20,716 nucleotides of DNA from assembly GCA_002422505.1 (NCBI GenBank), contig DIVX01000132.1, positions 1 to 20,716 on the forward strand. The letters run 5' to 3'. Positions 13,913 through 20,716 of the stretch are shown in pieces. Numbering within the stretch: the stretch's first letter is position 1; every line of letters starts with the position of its first letter. The translations under genes and the position numbers were made by a program. Source of the DNA: Desulfovibrio sp. UBA6121 (GTDB lineage Bacteria > Desulfobacterota > Desulfovibrionia > Desulfovibrionales > Desulfovibrionaceae). A model generated the notes under the pieces. The model saw nothing but the letters and a program-made list of their open reading frames with translations. It did no database searches and was not told the DNA's origin.

Positions 13913-15925
13913 ATGGACAGACATGTACCTGAAATAATGGCCCCCGCAGGCGACCGCGCGAGCTTTCTGGCCGGTGTGGCTGCTGGCGCAGATGCCGTAT
14001 ACCTGGGCCTGAAGCATTTTTCCGCGCGCATGCAGGCCAAGAATTTCGGCCTGGGCGAACTTTCCGCGCTTACCGACTATGCCCACGAACGCGGCGTGCG
14101 CGTGCACGTGGCCATGAACGTGCTGCTCAAGCCCGATGACACCCGCGCCGCAGGTGGCCTTATGGAGCGCCTGGCGCGCACGGTCAAGCCCGATGCGCTC
14201 ATCGTGCAGGACCTGGGCCTTATTCCCCTGGCCCGGCAGGCCGGGTTCGAGGGCGACCTGCACATTTCCACCCTGGCCAACGCCACCCACCCCGCAGCCC
14301 TTGCCGTGGCCCAGGGCCTGGGCGCCAGCCGCGTGGTGCTCCCGCGCGAGCTGGACCTGGACGAGGTGAAGCTTATGGCCGGGGCCTGTCCGCAGGGGCT
14401 GGGCCTGGAGGTCTTCGTCCACGGGGCCTTGTGCCATTGCGTGTCTGGCCGGTGCTGGTGGAGCAGCTTCTTTGGCGGCAAGAGCGGCCTGCGTGGCCGT
14501 TGCGTGCAGCCCTGCCGCCGCTTGTACAGGCAAGGCGGCACCAAAGGCAAGCCCGAGAGGCTGTTCTCGTGCCAGGACCTGAGCCTGGACGTGCTGACCA
14601 AGCCGCTGCTCGACGTGCCGCAGGTGAGCTCCTGGAAGATTGAAGGCCGCAAGAAAGGCCCGCATTACGTGTATTATGTTGTTTCGGCCTACCGGCTGCT
14701 GCGCGACGAAGCCGCCGACCCCGGCGCACGCAAAACCGCCGTGTCTCTTTTGGAGCAGGCTCTGGGGCGGCCTTCCACGCACGGCGTGTTCCTGCCGCAG
14801 CGCACGCATCCGCCCGTGAAGCCCAGCCAGGAAACCGCCTCCGGCCTGCTCATCGGCCAGGTGAAGCGCGAGCCCGGCGGCAAGGCCTTCATCCAACCGC
14901 GCGAGGACTTGCTCCCCGGCGATTTGCTGCGCCTGGGCTGCGAGGACGACATCTGGCACCAGACCATCCCCTTGCGCCGCCGCATTCCCAAGGGCGGACG
15001 CCTCGACCTGCCGCCCCAGGCTCCGGGCAAGGGCGGGCCGCATCGCGGCGCGGCAGCCCCGTCCAAGGCGCCGGTGTTTCTCATAGACCGCCGCGAGCCG
15101 GAGCTGATGCAGATTCTTGCGGGCATGGAGAAGGACCTGGCCCAGCGGCCGGAGCCGCCGGAAAAGGAGGCCTCCAGCTTCCGCCCGCGAACCTTCACCC
15201 CGCCCCAAGGCGTCAAGCGCGCAGAGGTGCATGTGTTCCGGGCGCTGCCGCGCGGAACCGCACGCGGAGGCAAGGCGGCGGAGACTGGCATCTGGCTGGA
15301 GCGCTCGGCCCTGCTCGACGTGCCCCGGCCCGTCACCGGGCGCATCTGGTGGTGGTTGCCGCCGGTCATTTGGCCCAATGAGGAAGAACGCTACCGCAAA
15401 CTGCTGGCCGAGGCGCAGGAACGCGGTGCACGCATCTTTGTGCTGAACGCGCCCTGGCAGGCCGGACTCTTTGAAAACCGTGAAGGGCTGCGGCTCATCG
15501 GCGGGCCCTTCTGCAACCTGGCCAGCGCCCAAACGGCGGCGCAGTTCGCCAGCCTGGGCCTTGAAAGCGCCTTTGTGAGCCCGGAGCTTTCCGGCGAAGA
15601 GCTGCTTTCCCTGCCGCGCACCAGCCCGGTGCCCCTGGGCATCGTCGTTGGCGGCTTCTGGCCCCTGGGCCTTACGCGCATCCTGGCGGATGAAGTCCGC
15701 ACCGAGGAGGCCATTTTGAGCCCGCGCGGCGAGGTGGCCTGGGTGCGCAAGCACGGCGGCAATCATTGGATCTACCCCGGCTGGGAGCTGGACCTTGCCG
15801 CCCACCGCCGGGAGTTGGAGCAGGCGGGTTACGCCCTCTACGCCAGTTTCCGCGAGCCTTGGCCCAAATTCCTGGAGGCCGCCCCGCGCACCAGCGTGTT
15901 CAACTGGGACCAGGGACTCTTGTAA
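13913..15925 (+). CDS. U32-family peptidase-like protein (RNA-hydroxylation type)
   Basis: A 670-residue protein. The N-terminal U32 TIM-barrel domain begins EIMAPAGDRASFLAGVAAGADAVYLG. The signature is the Cys block: Cys174, Cys181, Cys197 and Cys201 in the GALCHCVSGRCW...GRCVQPCRRLY region, with an extra Cys176. In RlhA and TrhP, E. coli members of this family, these Cys residues are thought to hold an Fe-S cluster used in hydroxylating rRNA or tRNA pyrimidines; proteolysis is not established for this subgroup. The region after about residue 300 is a long C-terminal extension typical of the larger U32 proteins. The start chosen is ATG 13913, with only a distant AAAGG before it; the frame upstream overlaps pyrK. 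The substrate is unknown. Confidence 0.85.
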   Translation: MDRHVPEIMAPAGDRASFLAGVAAGADAVYLGLKHFSARMQAKNFGLGELSALTDYAHERGVRVHVAMNVLLKPDDTRAAGGLMERLARTVKPDALIVQDLGLIPLARQAGFEGDLHISTLANATHPAALAVAQGLGASRVVLPRELDLDEVKLMAGACPQGLGLEVFVHGALCHCVSGRCWWSSFFGGKSGLRGRCVQPCRRLYRQGGTKGKPERLFSCQDLSLDVLTKPLLDVPQVSSWKIEGRKKGPHYVYYVVSAYRLLRDEAADPGARKTAVSLLEQALGRPSTHGVFLPQRTHPPVKPSQETASGLLIGQVKREPGGKAFIQPREDLLPGDLLRLGCEDDIWHQTIPLRRRIPKGGRLDLPPQAPGKGGPHRGAAAPSKAPVFLIDRREPELMQILAGMEKDLAQRPEPPEKEASSFRPRTFTPPQGVKRAEVHVFRALPRGTARGGKAAETGIWLERSALLDVPRPVTGRIWWWLPPVIWPNEEERYRKLLAEAQERGARIFVLNAPWQAGLFENREGLRLIGGPFCNLASAQTAAQFASLGLESAFVSPELSGEELLSLPRTSPVPLGIVVGGFWPLGLTRILADEVRTEEAILSPRGEVAWVRKHGGNHWIYPGWELDLAAHRRELEQAGYALYASFREPWPKFLEAAPRTSVFNWDQGLL

Positions 15926-15940
15926 CCCAAGGAGGCCGCC

Positions 15941-16918
15941 ATGGACACAAGCCCCAGCGCCCCGGAGGCCGTGAAGCCCAAGGTCGGCATAAGCCGCTGC
16001 CTGCTGGGCGAGAACGTGCGCTACGATGGCGGCCACAAGCTGGACCACTTCCTGCGCGATGTTCTGGGGCGGTATGTGGACTTTGTGCCCGTGTGCCCGG
16101 AGGTGGAGTGCGGGCTTTCTGTCCCGCGCGAGGCCATGCGCCTGGTGGGCGAGCCGGAGGCCCCGCGCCTGGTCACCATCAAATCCGGGCAGGACATCAC
16201 CCCGCGCCTGAGCGCCTGGGCCGACGAACGCGTGGCCAGGCTGGCCGGGGCCGGGCTTTGCGGCTTCGTGTTCAAGTACGGCTCGCCCTCCAGCGGCATG
16301 AGCCGGGTCAAGGTCTACCCGGAAGCTGGCGGCGCGCCCGTCCTTAAGGGCAGGGGACTCTTCGCCGCGCGGCTCATGGATTCCCAGCCGTTGCTGCCCG
16401 TTGAGGACGAGGGGCGGCTCAACGACCCGGCCCTGCGCGAAAACTTCATCGAGCGCATCTTCGTGATGCACCGCTGGCGGCAGCTTGTGGCGCAAGGCTT
16501 CAGCTTGGGGCGGCTGGTGGAGTTCCATACCCGGCACAAGCTCCTGGTCATGGCGCACAGCGTGGTGCACTACCGCAGCCTGGGCAAACTGGTGGCCCAG
16601 GGAGGCGCGCTGCCCCTGGCCGGGCTTGAGGCCGCGTATCTGGCCGGGCTCATGGAAGCCCTGCGCCTGGAAGCCACGGTCAAGAAGCAGAGCAACGTCC
16701 TGTCCCACGTCATGGGCTATTTCAAACGCAGCCTTAGCGCCGACGAAAAGCAGGAGCTTTTGGAGGTGCTGGACGCCTACGCGCGCGAGCTGGTGCCGCT
16801 CATTGTTCCGCTGACCTTGCTCAACCACTACGTGAGGAAATTCGACGCCGCGTATCTGGCCGGGCAGTGGTATCTCAAGCCGCACCCGGCAGAGCTTAAG
16901 CTGCGCAATCACGTCTGA
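15941..16918 (+). CDS. TudS (DUF523) + DUF1722 protein, RudS-like thiouracil/4-thiouridine desulfidase candidate
   Basis: A 325-residue two-domain protein. Residues about 12-165 form a DUF523/TudS domain: VGISRCLLGENVRYDGG (Cys20), VCPEVECGLSVPR (Cys52, Cys57) and GLCGFVFKYGSPSSG (Cys107). TudS enzymes use a [4Fe-4S] cluster held by three Cys to remove sulfur from thiouracil. Residues about 175-320 are a DUF1722 (YbgA) domain: FIERIFVMHRWRQL, FHTRHKLLVMAHS, HVMGYFKRSLSADEK. TudS fused to DUF1722 is the architecture of RudS, described as removing sulfur from 4-thiouridine in tRNA. AAGGAGG at 15929-15935 lies five bases before the ATG, 15 bases after the U32 gene. The domains are firm; the substrate is inferred. 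Confidence 0.88.
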   Translation: MDTSPSAPEAVKPKVGISRCLLGENVRYDGGHKLDHFLRDVLGRYVDFVPVCPEVECGLSVPREAMRLVGEPEAPRLVTIKSGQDITPRLSAWADERVARLAGAGLCGFVFKYGSPSSGMSRVKVYPEAGGAPVLKGRGLFAARLMDSQPLLPVEDEGRLNDPALRENFIERIFVMHRWRQLVAQGFSLGRLVEFHTRHKLLVMAHSVVHYRSLGKLVAQGGALPLAGLEAAYLAGLMEALRLEATVKKQSNVLSHVMGYFKRSLSADEKQELLEVLDAYARELVPLIVPLTLLNHYVRKFDAAYLAGQWYLKPHPAELKLRNHV

Positions 16919-16948
16919 TTTCCGGCCACGCCCTTGCCGCAGCCATGC

Positions 16949-16971
16949 TTTTGCCGTACACAGCGGCAAAA
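16949..16971 (+). promoter_or_regulatory. Hairpin abutting the ribosome binding site of the rhodanese-rubrerythrin gene
   Basis: TTTTGCCG (16949-16956) and CGGCAAAA (16964-16971) form a perfect 8-bp stem with a 7-base loop. The right arm contains the A's of the AAAAGGAG ribosome binding site (16968-16975), so folding would partly bury it. It has no T run after it on either strand. Confidence 0.45.
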
Positions 16972-16981
16972 GGAGTGCGCC

Positions 16982-17815
16982 ATGACAAGCTACGTGCACC
17001 AGATTGAGCCCAAGGAAGCAGGCAGGTTTCTTGATGAAGTCCGCCTTGGGGCGCGCACGTTGCTCGATGTGCGCCAGGATTTCGAGTACGCCGAAGGTCA
17101 TTTGCCCGGCGCGAAGCACATCCCCCTTCCCGAATTGTCCGAGCGCCTGAACGAGCTGGACCGCAACCTGCCGCTTTTGACCTACTGCCGCTCCGGCATG
17201 CGCAGCCTGGCCGCCGCCAATATGCTGGCTGGGCAAGGCTTCCGCGAGTTGATGAGCCTGAAGGGCGGCATGCAGGCCTGGGAGGGCGCGCTGGCGCAAG
17301 GGCCCGTCGAACTCGGCATCGAGACCCTGGCCGGGGCGAAAACCCAGGCGGAGCTGCTGGAACGCGCCTGGGGCATGGAGCTGGCCCTGGAGGAATTCTA
17401 CAACACCCTGGCCGCGCAGGCCGCAGACGAAGAACTGGCGGAGCTGTTCCATCGTTTTGCCGGGTTTGAGGCAAAGCACCGCCGCACGCTGCTGGAAATC
17501 TGGTCTCGCGGGGAGGCGGCCGGGGCGGACAAGGCGGGATTCGAAGCCCGCGCCAGGGCCTCGGCGAGTCCGGGGGTGCTGGAGGGCGGCCTGCCCGCAA
17601 CGGGCTACCTGGGGCACATGCGCAACCCGGCAGATCAGGGCGAGGCCTTGGAATTGGCCATGGCCGTGGAAGCCCAGGCCCTGGACCTGTACCTGCGCCG
17701 CGTTGCGGCCACGCAAGACGCCGACCTGCGCCGCACCTTGAACCTGCTGGCCGAGGAAGAGCGCGCGCATCTCAAGGTGCTTGGCGCGTTCGTCTCCGGT
17801 CGGGGCCGGTTCTAG
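16982..17815 (+). CDS. Rhodanese-rubrerythrin (ferritin-like diiron) fusion protein
   Basis: A 277-residue two-domain protein. Residues about 5-105 are a rhodanese domain: LLDVRQDFEYAEGHLPGAKHIP is the family start, and Cys69 in the active-site loop CRSGMRS would carry the persulfide sulfur. Residues about 120-272 are a rubrerythrin-like four-helix bundle with the diiron ligand pattern: Glu137/138 in ALEEFY, ExxH at 163-166, Glu230 in AVEAQALDLY, and ExxH at 260-263 (EERAHL). The C-terminal rubredoxin domain of classical rubrerythrins is missing. ATG 16982 is chosen for the AAAAGGAG six bases upstream. It follows the TudS/DUF1722 gene by 63 bases and may relate to sulfur transfer or peroxide/sulfide stress; this is inference. 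Confidence 0.88.
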   Translation: MTSYVHQIEPKEAGRFLDEVRLGARTLLDVRQDFEYAEGHLPGAKHIPLPELSERLNELDRNLPLLTYCRSGMRSLAAANMLAGQGFRELMSLKGGMQAWEGALAQGPVELGIETLAGAKTQAELLERAWGMELALEEFYNTLAAQAADEELAELFHRFAGFEAKHRRTLLEIWSRGEAAGADKAGFEARARASASPGVLEGGLPATGYLGHMRNPADQGEALELAMAVEAQALDLYLRRVAATQDADLRRTLNLLAEEERAHLKVLGAFVSGRGRF

Positions 17816-18711
17816 CCGCGCCGCTGCCCCAGCACGTTGCCCGCAAGAATCAGCGCCAGGCCCAGGAAGGTCGTGGCGTGGATGATTTCGCCCAGGATGA
17901 TGTGGATGAGCGCCAGGGACAGGAAAGGCGAGAGGAAGATCAGGTTGCCGATGCGCGCGGTGGATTCCGTAAGGCGCATGGCCATGAGCCAGAGCACGAA
18001 GCTGACGCCCATTTCGAACACGCCCACGTAGGCGGCCGCAGGCAGGCCGGGGTTGCCCCAGGCGGGCAGGGCGGAGCAGGCCAGCGTGGTCAGCAGGATC
18101 AACGGGAACGCGGCGGCGAAATTGAGCAAAAGCGCCAGCACGGGGTCCGTGCTGTTTTTCGTGTTGCCAATCCAGTACAAGGCCCAGATCAGGGTGCTCA
18201 AAAGCGCCAGGCCAACGCCCAGCGGGTTGCCGAAGTCGAACTCCGCAAGCCTGCCCTGGGTGGAGAGCACCACCACGCCAAGGTAGCTGACGCAAATGGC
18301 CGCGAGATCGCGCCGGGTGAGCTTTTGGCCCAGAAACGGCACGGACAGCAGCGAAAGCGTAATGGCCCAGGTGTAATTGAGGGGCTGGGCCACCTGCGCG
18401 GGCAGCAGCGAATAGGCCTTGAACAGCACCAGATAATACAGGAAAGGATTCAGCGCGCCCAGGCCGCAGTTGCGCAGCAGCTCGCGCCCGGTAAGCTTGC
18501 GCAAAAGCCCCAGGCGTCCCTGCGCGGCAAGAATCACAAGCAGCGTGGCGATGGAGACGACATCGGCCACCAAAAGCAGTTGGTAGTGGTCCAGGTCCTT
18601 CAGGGCGATCTTGAAGGCCGAGGCCACTGTGCTCCAAATGAGCACCGTGCCCAGGCCATAGGCATAGGCCTGCCGCTGCCGGGCGCCCTTGGCCTGCTCT
18701 TGCGCCGCCAC
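17812..18711 (-). CDS. EamA/DMT-superfamily membrane transporter
   Basis: A 299-residue inner-membrane protein with about ten hydrophobic helices in two repeats, as in EamA-type (DMT) transporters. The first repeat starts GLGTVLIWSTVASAFKIAL, with PLNYTWAITLSLLSVPFLGQKLTRRDL at its end; the second starts LGVGLALLSTLIWALYWIG and closes with FLSPFLSLALIHIILGE. Substrates in this superfamily range from amino acids to nucleosides and cannot be read here. The start is uncertain: GTG 18711, with GGAG three bases before it, is taken; TTG 18723 is possible. The frame runs open far upstream through the next gene, but that part is not protein-like. It follows the LOG gene by 20 bases and converges with the rhodanese fusion, overlapping its end by four bases. 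Confidence 0.87.
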   Translation of the reverse strand: MAAQEQAKGARQRQAYAYGLGTVLIWSTVASAFKIALKDLDHYQLLLVADVVSIATLLVILAAQGRLGLLRKLTGRELLRNCGLGALNPFLYYLVLFKAYSLLPAQVAQPLNYTWAITLSLLSVPFLGQKLTRRDLAAICVSYLGVVVLSTQGRLAEFDFGNPLGVGLALLSTLIWALYWIGNTKNSTDPVLALLLNFAAAFPLILLTTLACSALPAWGNPGLPAAAYVGVFEMGVSFVLWLMAMRLTESTARIGNLIFLSPFLSLALIHIILGEIIHATTFLGLALILAGNVLGQRRG

Positions 18712-18731
18712 AATCTCCGCCAAGAGCGCGC

Positions 18732-19388
18732 CTAAAGCACCACGTGACGCTTGATGTGGGCCACGGCCTCTTCGCTGGAGTCCGTCAGCAGGAACAGGTC
18801 CAGGTCCTTGGGGTGGCAGTAGCCGTCGGTCACAAGGCGCTGGCCGAACCAGTCCACCAGCCCGGCCCAGAATTCCGTGCCCAGCAGAACGATGGGAAAG
18901 GCCCTGATGCGCTTGGTCTGTATGAGCACCAGCGCTTCGGAAAGCTCGTCCAGGGTGCCGAAGCCGCCCGGCAGGGCGATGTAGGCCAGGGCGTACTTGA
19001 TGAACATGAGCTTGCGTACGAAGAAATAGCGGAAGTCGCAGCGGGTGTTCAAAAACTGGTTGTTCATTTGCTCCAGGGGCAGGTGGATGTGCAGGCCGAC
19101 GGACTTGCCGCCCGCCTCGAAGGCGCCCTTGTTGCCCGCTTCCATAAGGCCCGGCCCGCCGCCGGTGATGACGGTGAAGCCCGCCTCCACAAGCTGGCGC
19201 GAGAGGTCGACGGTTCTTTCGTACCAGGGCTCGCCGGGCTTGACCCGGGCGGAGCCGAACAACGAAACCGCCGGGCCGATGTCGTTCAAGGTCTCGAAGC
19301 CGTCCACGATCTCGGAAAGGATCTTGAACAGACGCCACGACTCCTGCATGGAAAGGTCGTCGATGAGATACTGCTTGGAATGGGGCAT
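18732..19388 (-). CDS. LOG-family (TIGR00730-type) nucleotide phosphoribohydrolase-like protein
   Basis: A 218-residue Rossmann-fold protein of the LOG group, once mislabelled lysine decarboxylase. The diagnostic PGGFGTLDE is at 140-148, with the upstream GGGPGLMEAGNKGA (76-89) and VSLFGSARV (41-49) for nucleotide binding, and Arg125-Lys126 in FFVRKLMF. Family members cleave nucleoside 5'-monophosphates to base and ribose 5-phosphate; plant LOG releases cytokinins and E. coli PpnN acts on purine monophosphates. The specific substrate here is unknown. ATG 19388 is preceded by GAGAGGA. It begins a probable two-gene unit with the EamA gene and is divergent from the metallo-beta-lactamase gene. 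Confidence 0.9.
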   Translation of the reverse strand: MPHSKQYLIDDLSMQESWRLFKILSEIVDGFETLNDIGPAVSLFGSARVKPGEPWYERTVDLSRQLVEAGFTVITGGGPGLMEAGNKGAFEAGGKSVGLHIHLPLEQMNNQFLNTRCDFRYFFVRKLMFIKYALAYIALPGGFGTLDELSEALVLIQTKRIRAFPIVLLGTEFWAGLVDWFGQRLVTDGYCHPKDLDLFLLTDSSEEAVAHIKRHVVL

Positions 19389-19592
19389 GGGTCCTCTCTG
19401 GCTCCTGAATAGTGGTTGCGGGTCTGCGCGTTATTTGGCTAACATGCGTCCTTGCCGGTGGACTGAAGCCTACACGGATTCCGGCCCGAGCGGAAGAGCC
19501 TGGCGCCCGGGGGGCCCGCTTTGCAGAACCTGGAACGGCATGAGCCCGCACCGGCGGCATTGAAAAAAACAACCCTTGAACGCGGGGGAGAC
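19389..19592. other. Divergent intergenic region
   Basis: 204 bases between the LOG gene (-) and the metallo-beta-lactamase gene (+). It must carry promoters for both. No convincing -35/-10 pair was found in either direction. A short inverted repeat, TTCCG-N7-CGGAA at about 19479-19495, is the only structure seen and is weak. Confidence 0.4.
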
Positions 19593-20716
19593 ATGAAGAT
19601 CAACTTTCTTGGCGCTGCGCAGGCCGTCACCGGCTCCTGCTACATCCTTGAAACCGGCGGGCACCGCTTCAGCATCGACTGCGGCATGCACCAGGGCAAC
19701 AAGGAGATAGAAAAGCGCAACTTCAACATGGACAATTACCGGCCCGCCAGCCTGGATTTCGTCCTTGTGACCCATGCCCACATCGACCACATCGGCCTTT
19801 TGCCGCGCCTTGTGGGGGCGGGCTTCAAGGGCAAAATCTTCGCCACCCCGCCCACCCTGGACCTGATGAAGATTCTGCTGTTGGACAGCGCCCACATCCA
19901 GGAAATGGACGCCGAACAGCGCGCCCGCCGCGCCGCTCGCCACGGCAAGGGCTTCACCCCGCCCCCGGTTGCGGAGCGCCGCGGCAAGGCCGCGCCCGCC
20001 ACGGCCTACCCGCCCTTGGAACGCCGCGCCGCCATGATTGAGCAGCCGCTGTACACCACGGAAGACGCCCTGGCCACTTTCCCGCTCCTCCAGCCCGTGG
20101 AGTACGACACGCCCTTTGAACCCGCGCCGGGCATCCGCGTCACCTACCGCGACGCCGGGCACATCCTCGGCTCGGCCTTTGTCGAGGTGGAGTACGCGGA
20201 GGAGGGCAAGCCCACCAAGATCATTTTCTCCGGCGATTTGGGCCGCCCGGACCAGCTTATTCTGCGCGACCCCAGCACCGGCGGACGGGCGGACTACCTT
20301 TTCATGGAATCCACCTACGGCGACCGTAACCACAAAAGCTCCGAATCCAGCCGTGAGGAATTGGCCCAGGCCATTGCCTACAGCTACAAAAACGGCGAAA
20401 AGGTCATCATTCCGGCCTTCGCGGTGGAGCGCACCCAGCAAATTCTGTACACCCTGTTTCTGCTGCACGAGGAAGGCAAGCTCCCGGCGGACATGCCCGT
20501 GTTCCTGGACAGCCCCCTGGCGATCCAGGCCACGCAGATCTTCAAGACGCACCAGCAGTACTTCGACGACGCCACGAAGGCCCTGCTCAAGTCCGGCAAG
20601 GACCCGCTTTCCCTGCCGAACCTGCGATTCAGCCTCTCGGGCGACGACTCCCGCGCCATCAACACCATGACCGGCCCGGCCATTGTCATTTCCGCCAGCG
20701 GCATGGCCAATGCCGG
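19593..20716 (+). CDS. Beta-CASP metallo-beta-lactamase fold RNA-processing-type hydrolase (partial, 3' end outside window)
   Basis: The first 374 codons are present; the frame is still open at the window end. The metallo-beta-lactamase core has HAHIDH (His61, His63, Asp65, His66), His190 in DAGHILGSAF and Asp215 in FSGDLGR. Together these form the two-zinc site. The beta-CASP domain begins at MESTYGDR (Glu239), continues with IIPAFAVERTQQILY, and the window ends in ISASGMANA, a family motif near the nucleic-acid-binding site. Bacterial relatives are predicted ribonucleases similar to CPSF-73. A 44-residue Arg/Ala/Pro-rich stretch (about 106-149) looks longer than usual. ATG 19593 is preceded by GGGGGAG; the spacing is tight. 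The substrate is unknown. Confidence 0.9.
   Translation, partial: MKINFLGAAQAVTGSCYILETGGHRFSIDCGMHQGNKEIEKRNFNMDNYRPASLDFVLVTHAHIDHIGLLPRLVGAGFKGKIFATPPTLDLMKILLLDSAHIQEMDAEQRARRAARHGKGFTPPPVAERRGKAAPATAYPPLERRAAMIEQPLYTTEDALATFPLLQPVEYDTPFEPAPGIRVTYRDAGHILGSAFVEVEYAEEGKPTKIIFSGDLGRPDQLILRDPSTGGRADYLFMESTYGDRNHKSSESSREELAQAIAYSYKNGEKVIIPAFAVERTQQILYTLFLLHEEGKLPADMPVFLDSPLAIQATQIFKTHQQYFDDATKALLKSGKDPLSLPNLRFSLSGDDSRAINTMTGPAIVISASGMANA

Noticed and set aside
13889..18637. A 1582-codon open frame on the - strand, antisense to the U32, TudS/DUF1722 and rhodanese genes.
   Set aside because: Its translation is repetitive His/Gln/Gly/Ala/Arg-rich text with no family motif. It is what arises opposite GC-rich genes with G/C in third codon positions, and the + strand genes are unmistakable.
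18712..19572. Upstream extension of the EamA frame through the LOG gene, giving a 586-residue protein.
   Set aside because: The extension is not membrane-protein-like and lies out of frame over a clear LOG-family gene. The transporter starts near 18711.

Overview
The window reads as chromosomal DNA of a GC-rich, Gram-negative, probably anaerobic bacterium, most like a Desulfovibrionaceae member. This is an inference from gene content and order: LPS/KDO genes, the rpoN-hpf-ptsN-rapZ block followed by mannose-family PTS genes and a family II pyrophosphatase, an electron-transfer-type (PyrK/PyrD 1B) dihydroorotate dehydrogenase, and a rhodanese-rubrerythrin fusion. No mobile element, CRISPR array or phage gene was seen.

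Region 1 (1-3636, + strand) holds the end of pyrG, then a tightly packed LPS operon: kdsA, kdsC, lptC, lptA, lptB. KdsA and KdsC make KDO for the LPS core, and LptC, LptA and LptB are parts of the LPS export bridge. LptA carries an extra N-terminal SH3-like domain.

Region 2 (3637-9974, + strand) starts with an AT-rich promoter region that has a candidate sigma-70 promoter overlapped by an inverted repeat. Then come rpoN, hpf, ptsN, rapZ and three mannose-family PTS genes (EIIA, EIIB, EIIC). The order lptC-lptA-lptB-rpoN-hpf-ptsN-rapZ is the same as in Escherichia coli, but the man-type PTS genes stand where E. coli has npr. The EIIC gene is split between two reading frames at a run of nine T's, the most striking single observation here. 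No EIID is present. A manganese-type pyrophosphatase (ppaC) with strongly biased codon use follows and ends at a strong UUCG-loop terminator.

Region 3 (10030-13842) has a small DUF2798 membrane protein (+). On the - strand are a FadL-type outer-membrane protein, the SRP RNA (ffs), tRNA-Ser(GGA), pyrD and pyrK. Intrinsic terminators separate the FadL gene from the DUF2798 gene and ffs from the FadL gene.

Region 4 (13913-17815, + strand) has three genes: a U32-family (RNA-modification type) protein, a TudS/DUF523 + DUF1722 protein resembling the tRNA 4-thiouridine desulfidase RudS, and a rhodanese-rubrerythrin fusion. This is a possible sulfur/RNA-modification neighbourhood. Region 5 (17812-20716) has an EamA-type transporter and a LOG-family nucleotide phosphoribohydrolase-like gene on the - strand, then a divergent beta-CASP metallo-beta-lactamase RNA-processing-type gene that runs off the window end. 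Start codons were often moved downstream of the longest open frame, to a start with a ribosome binding site and a family-typical N-terminus.
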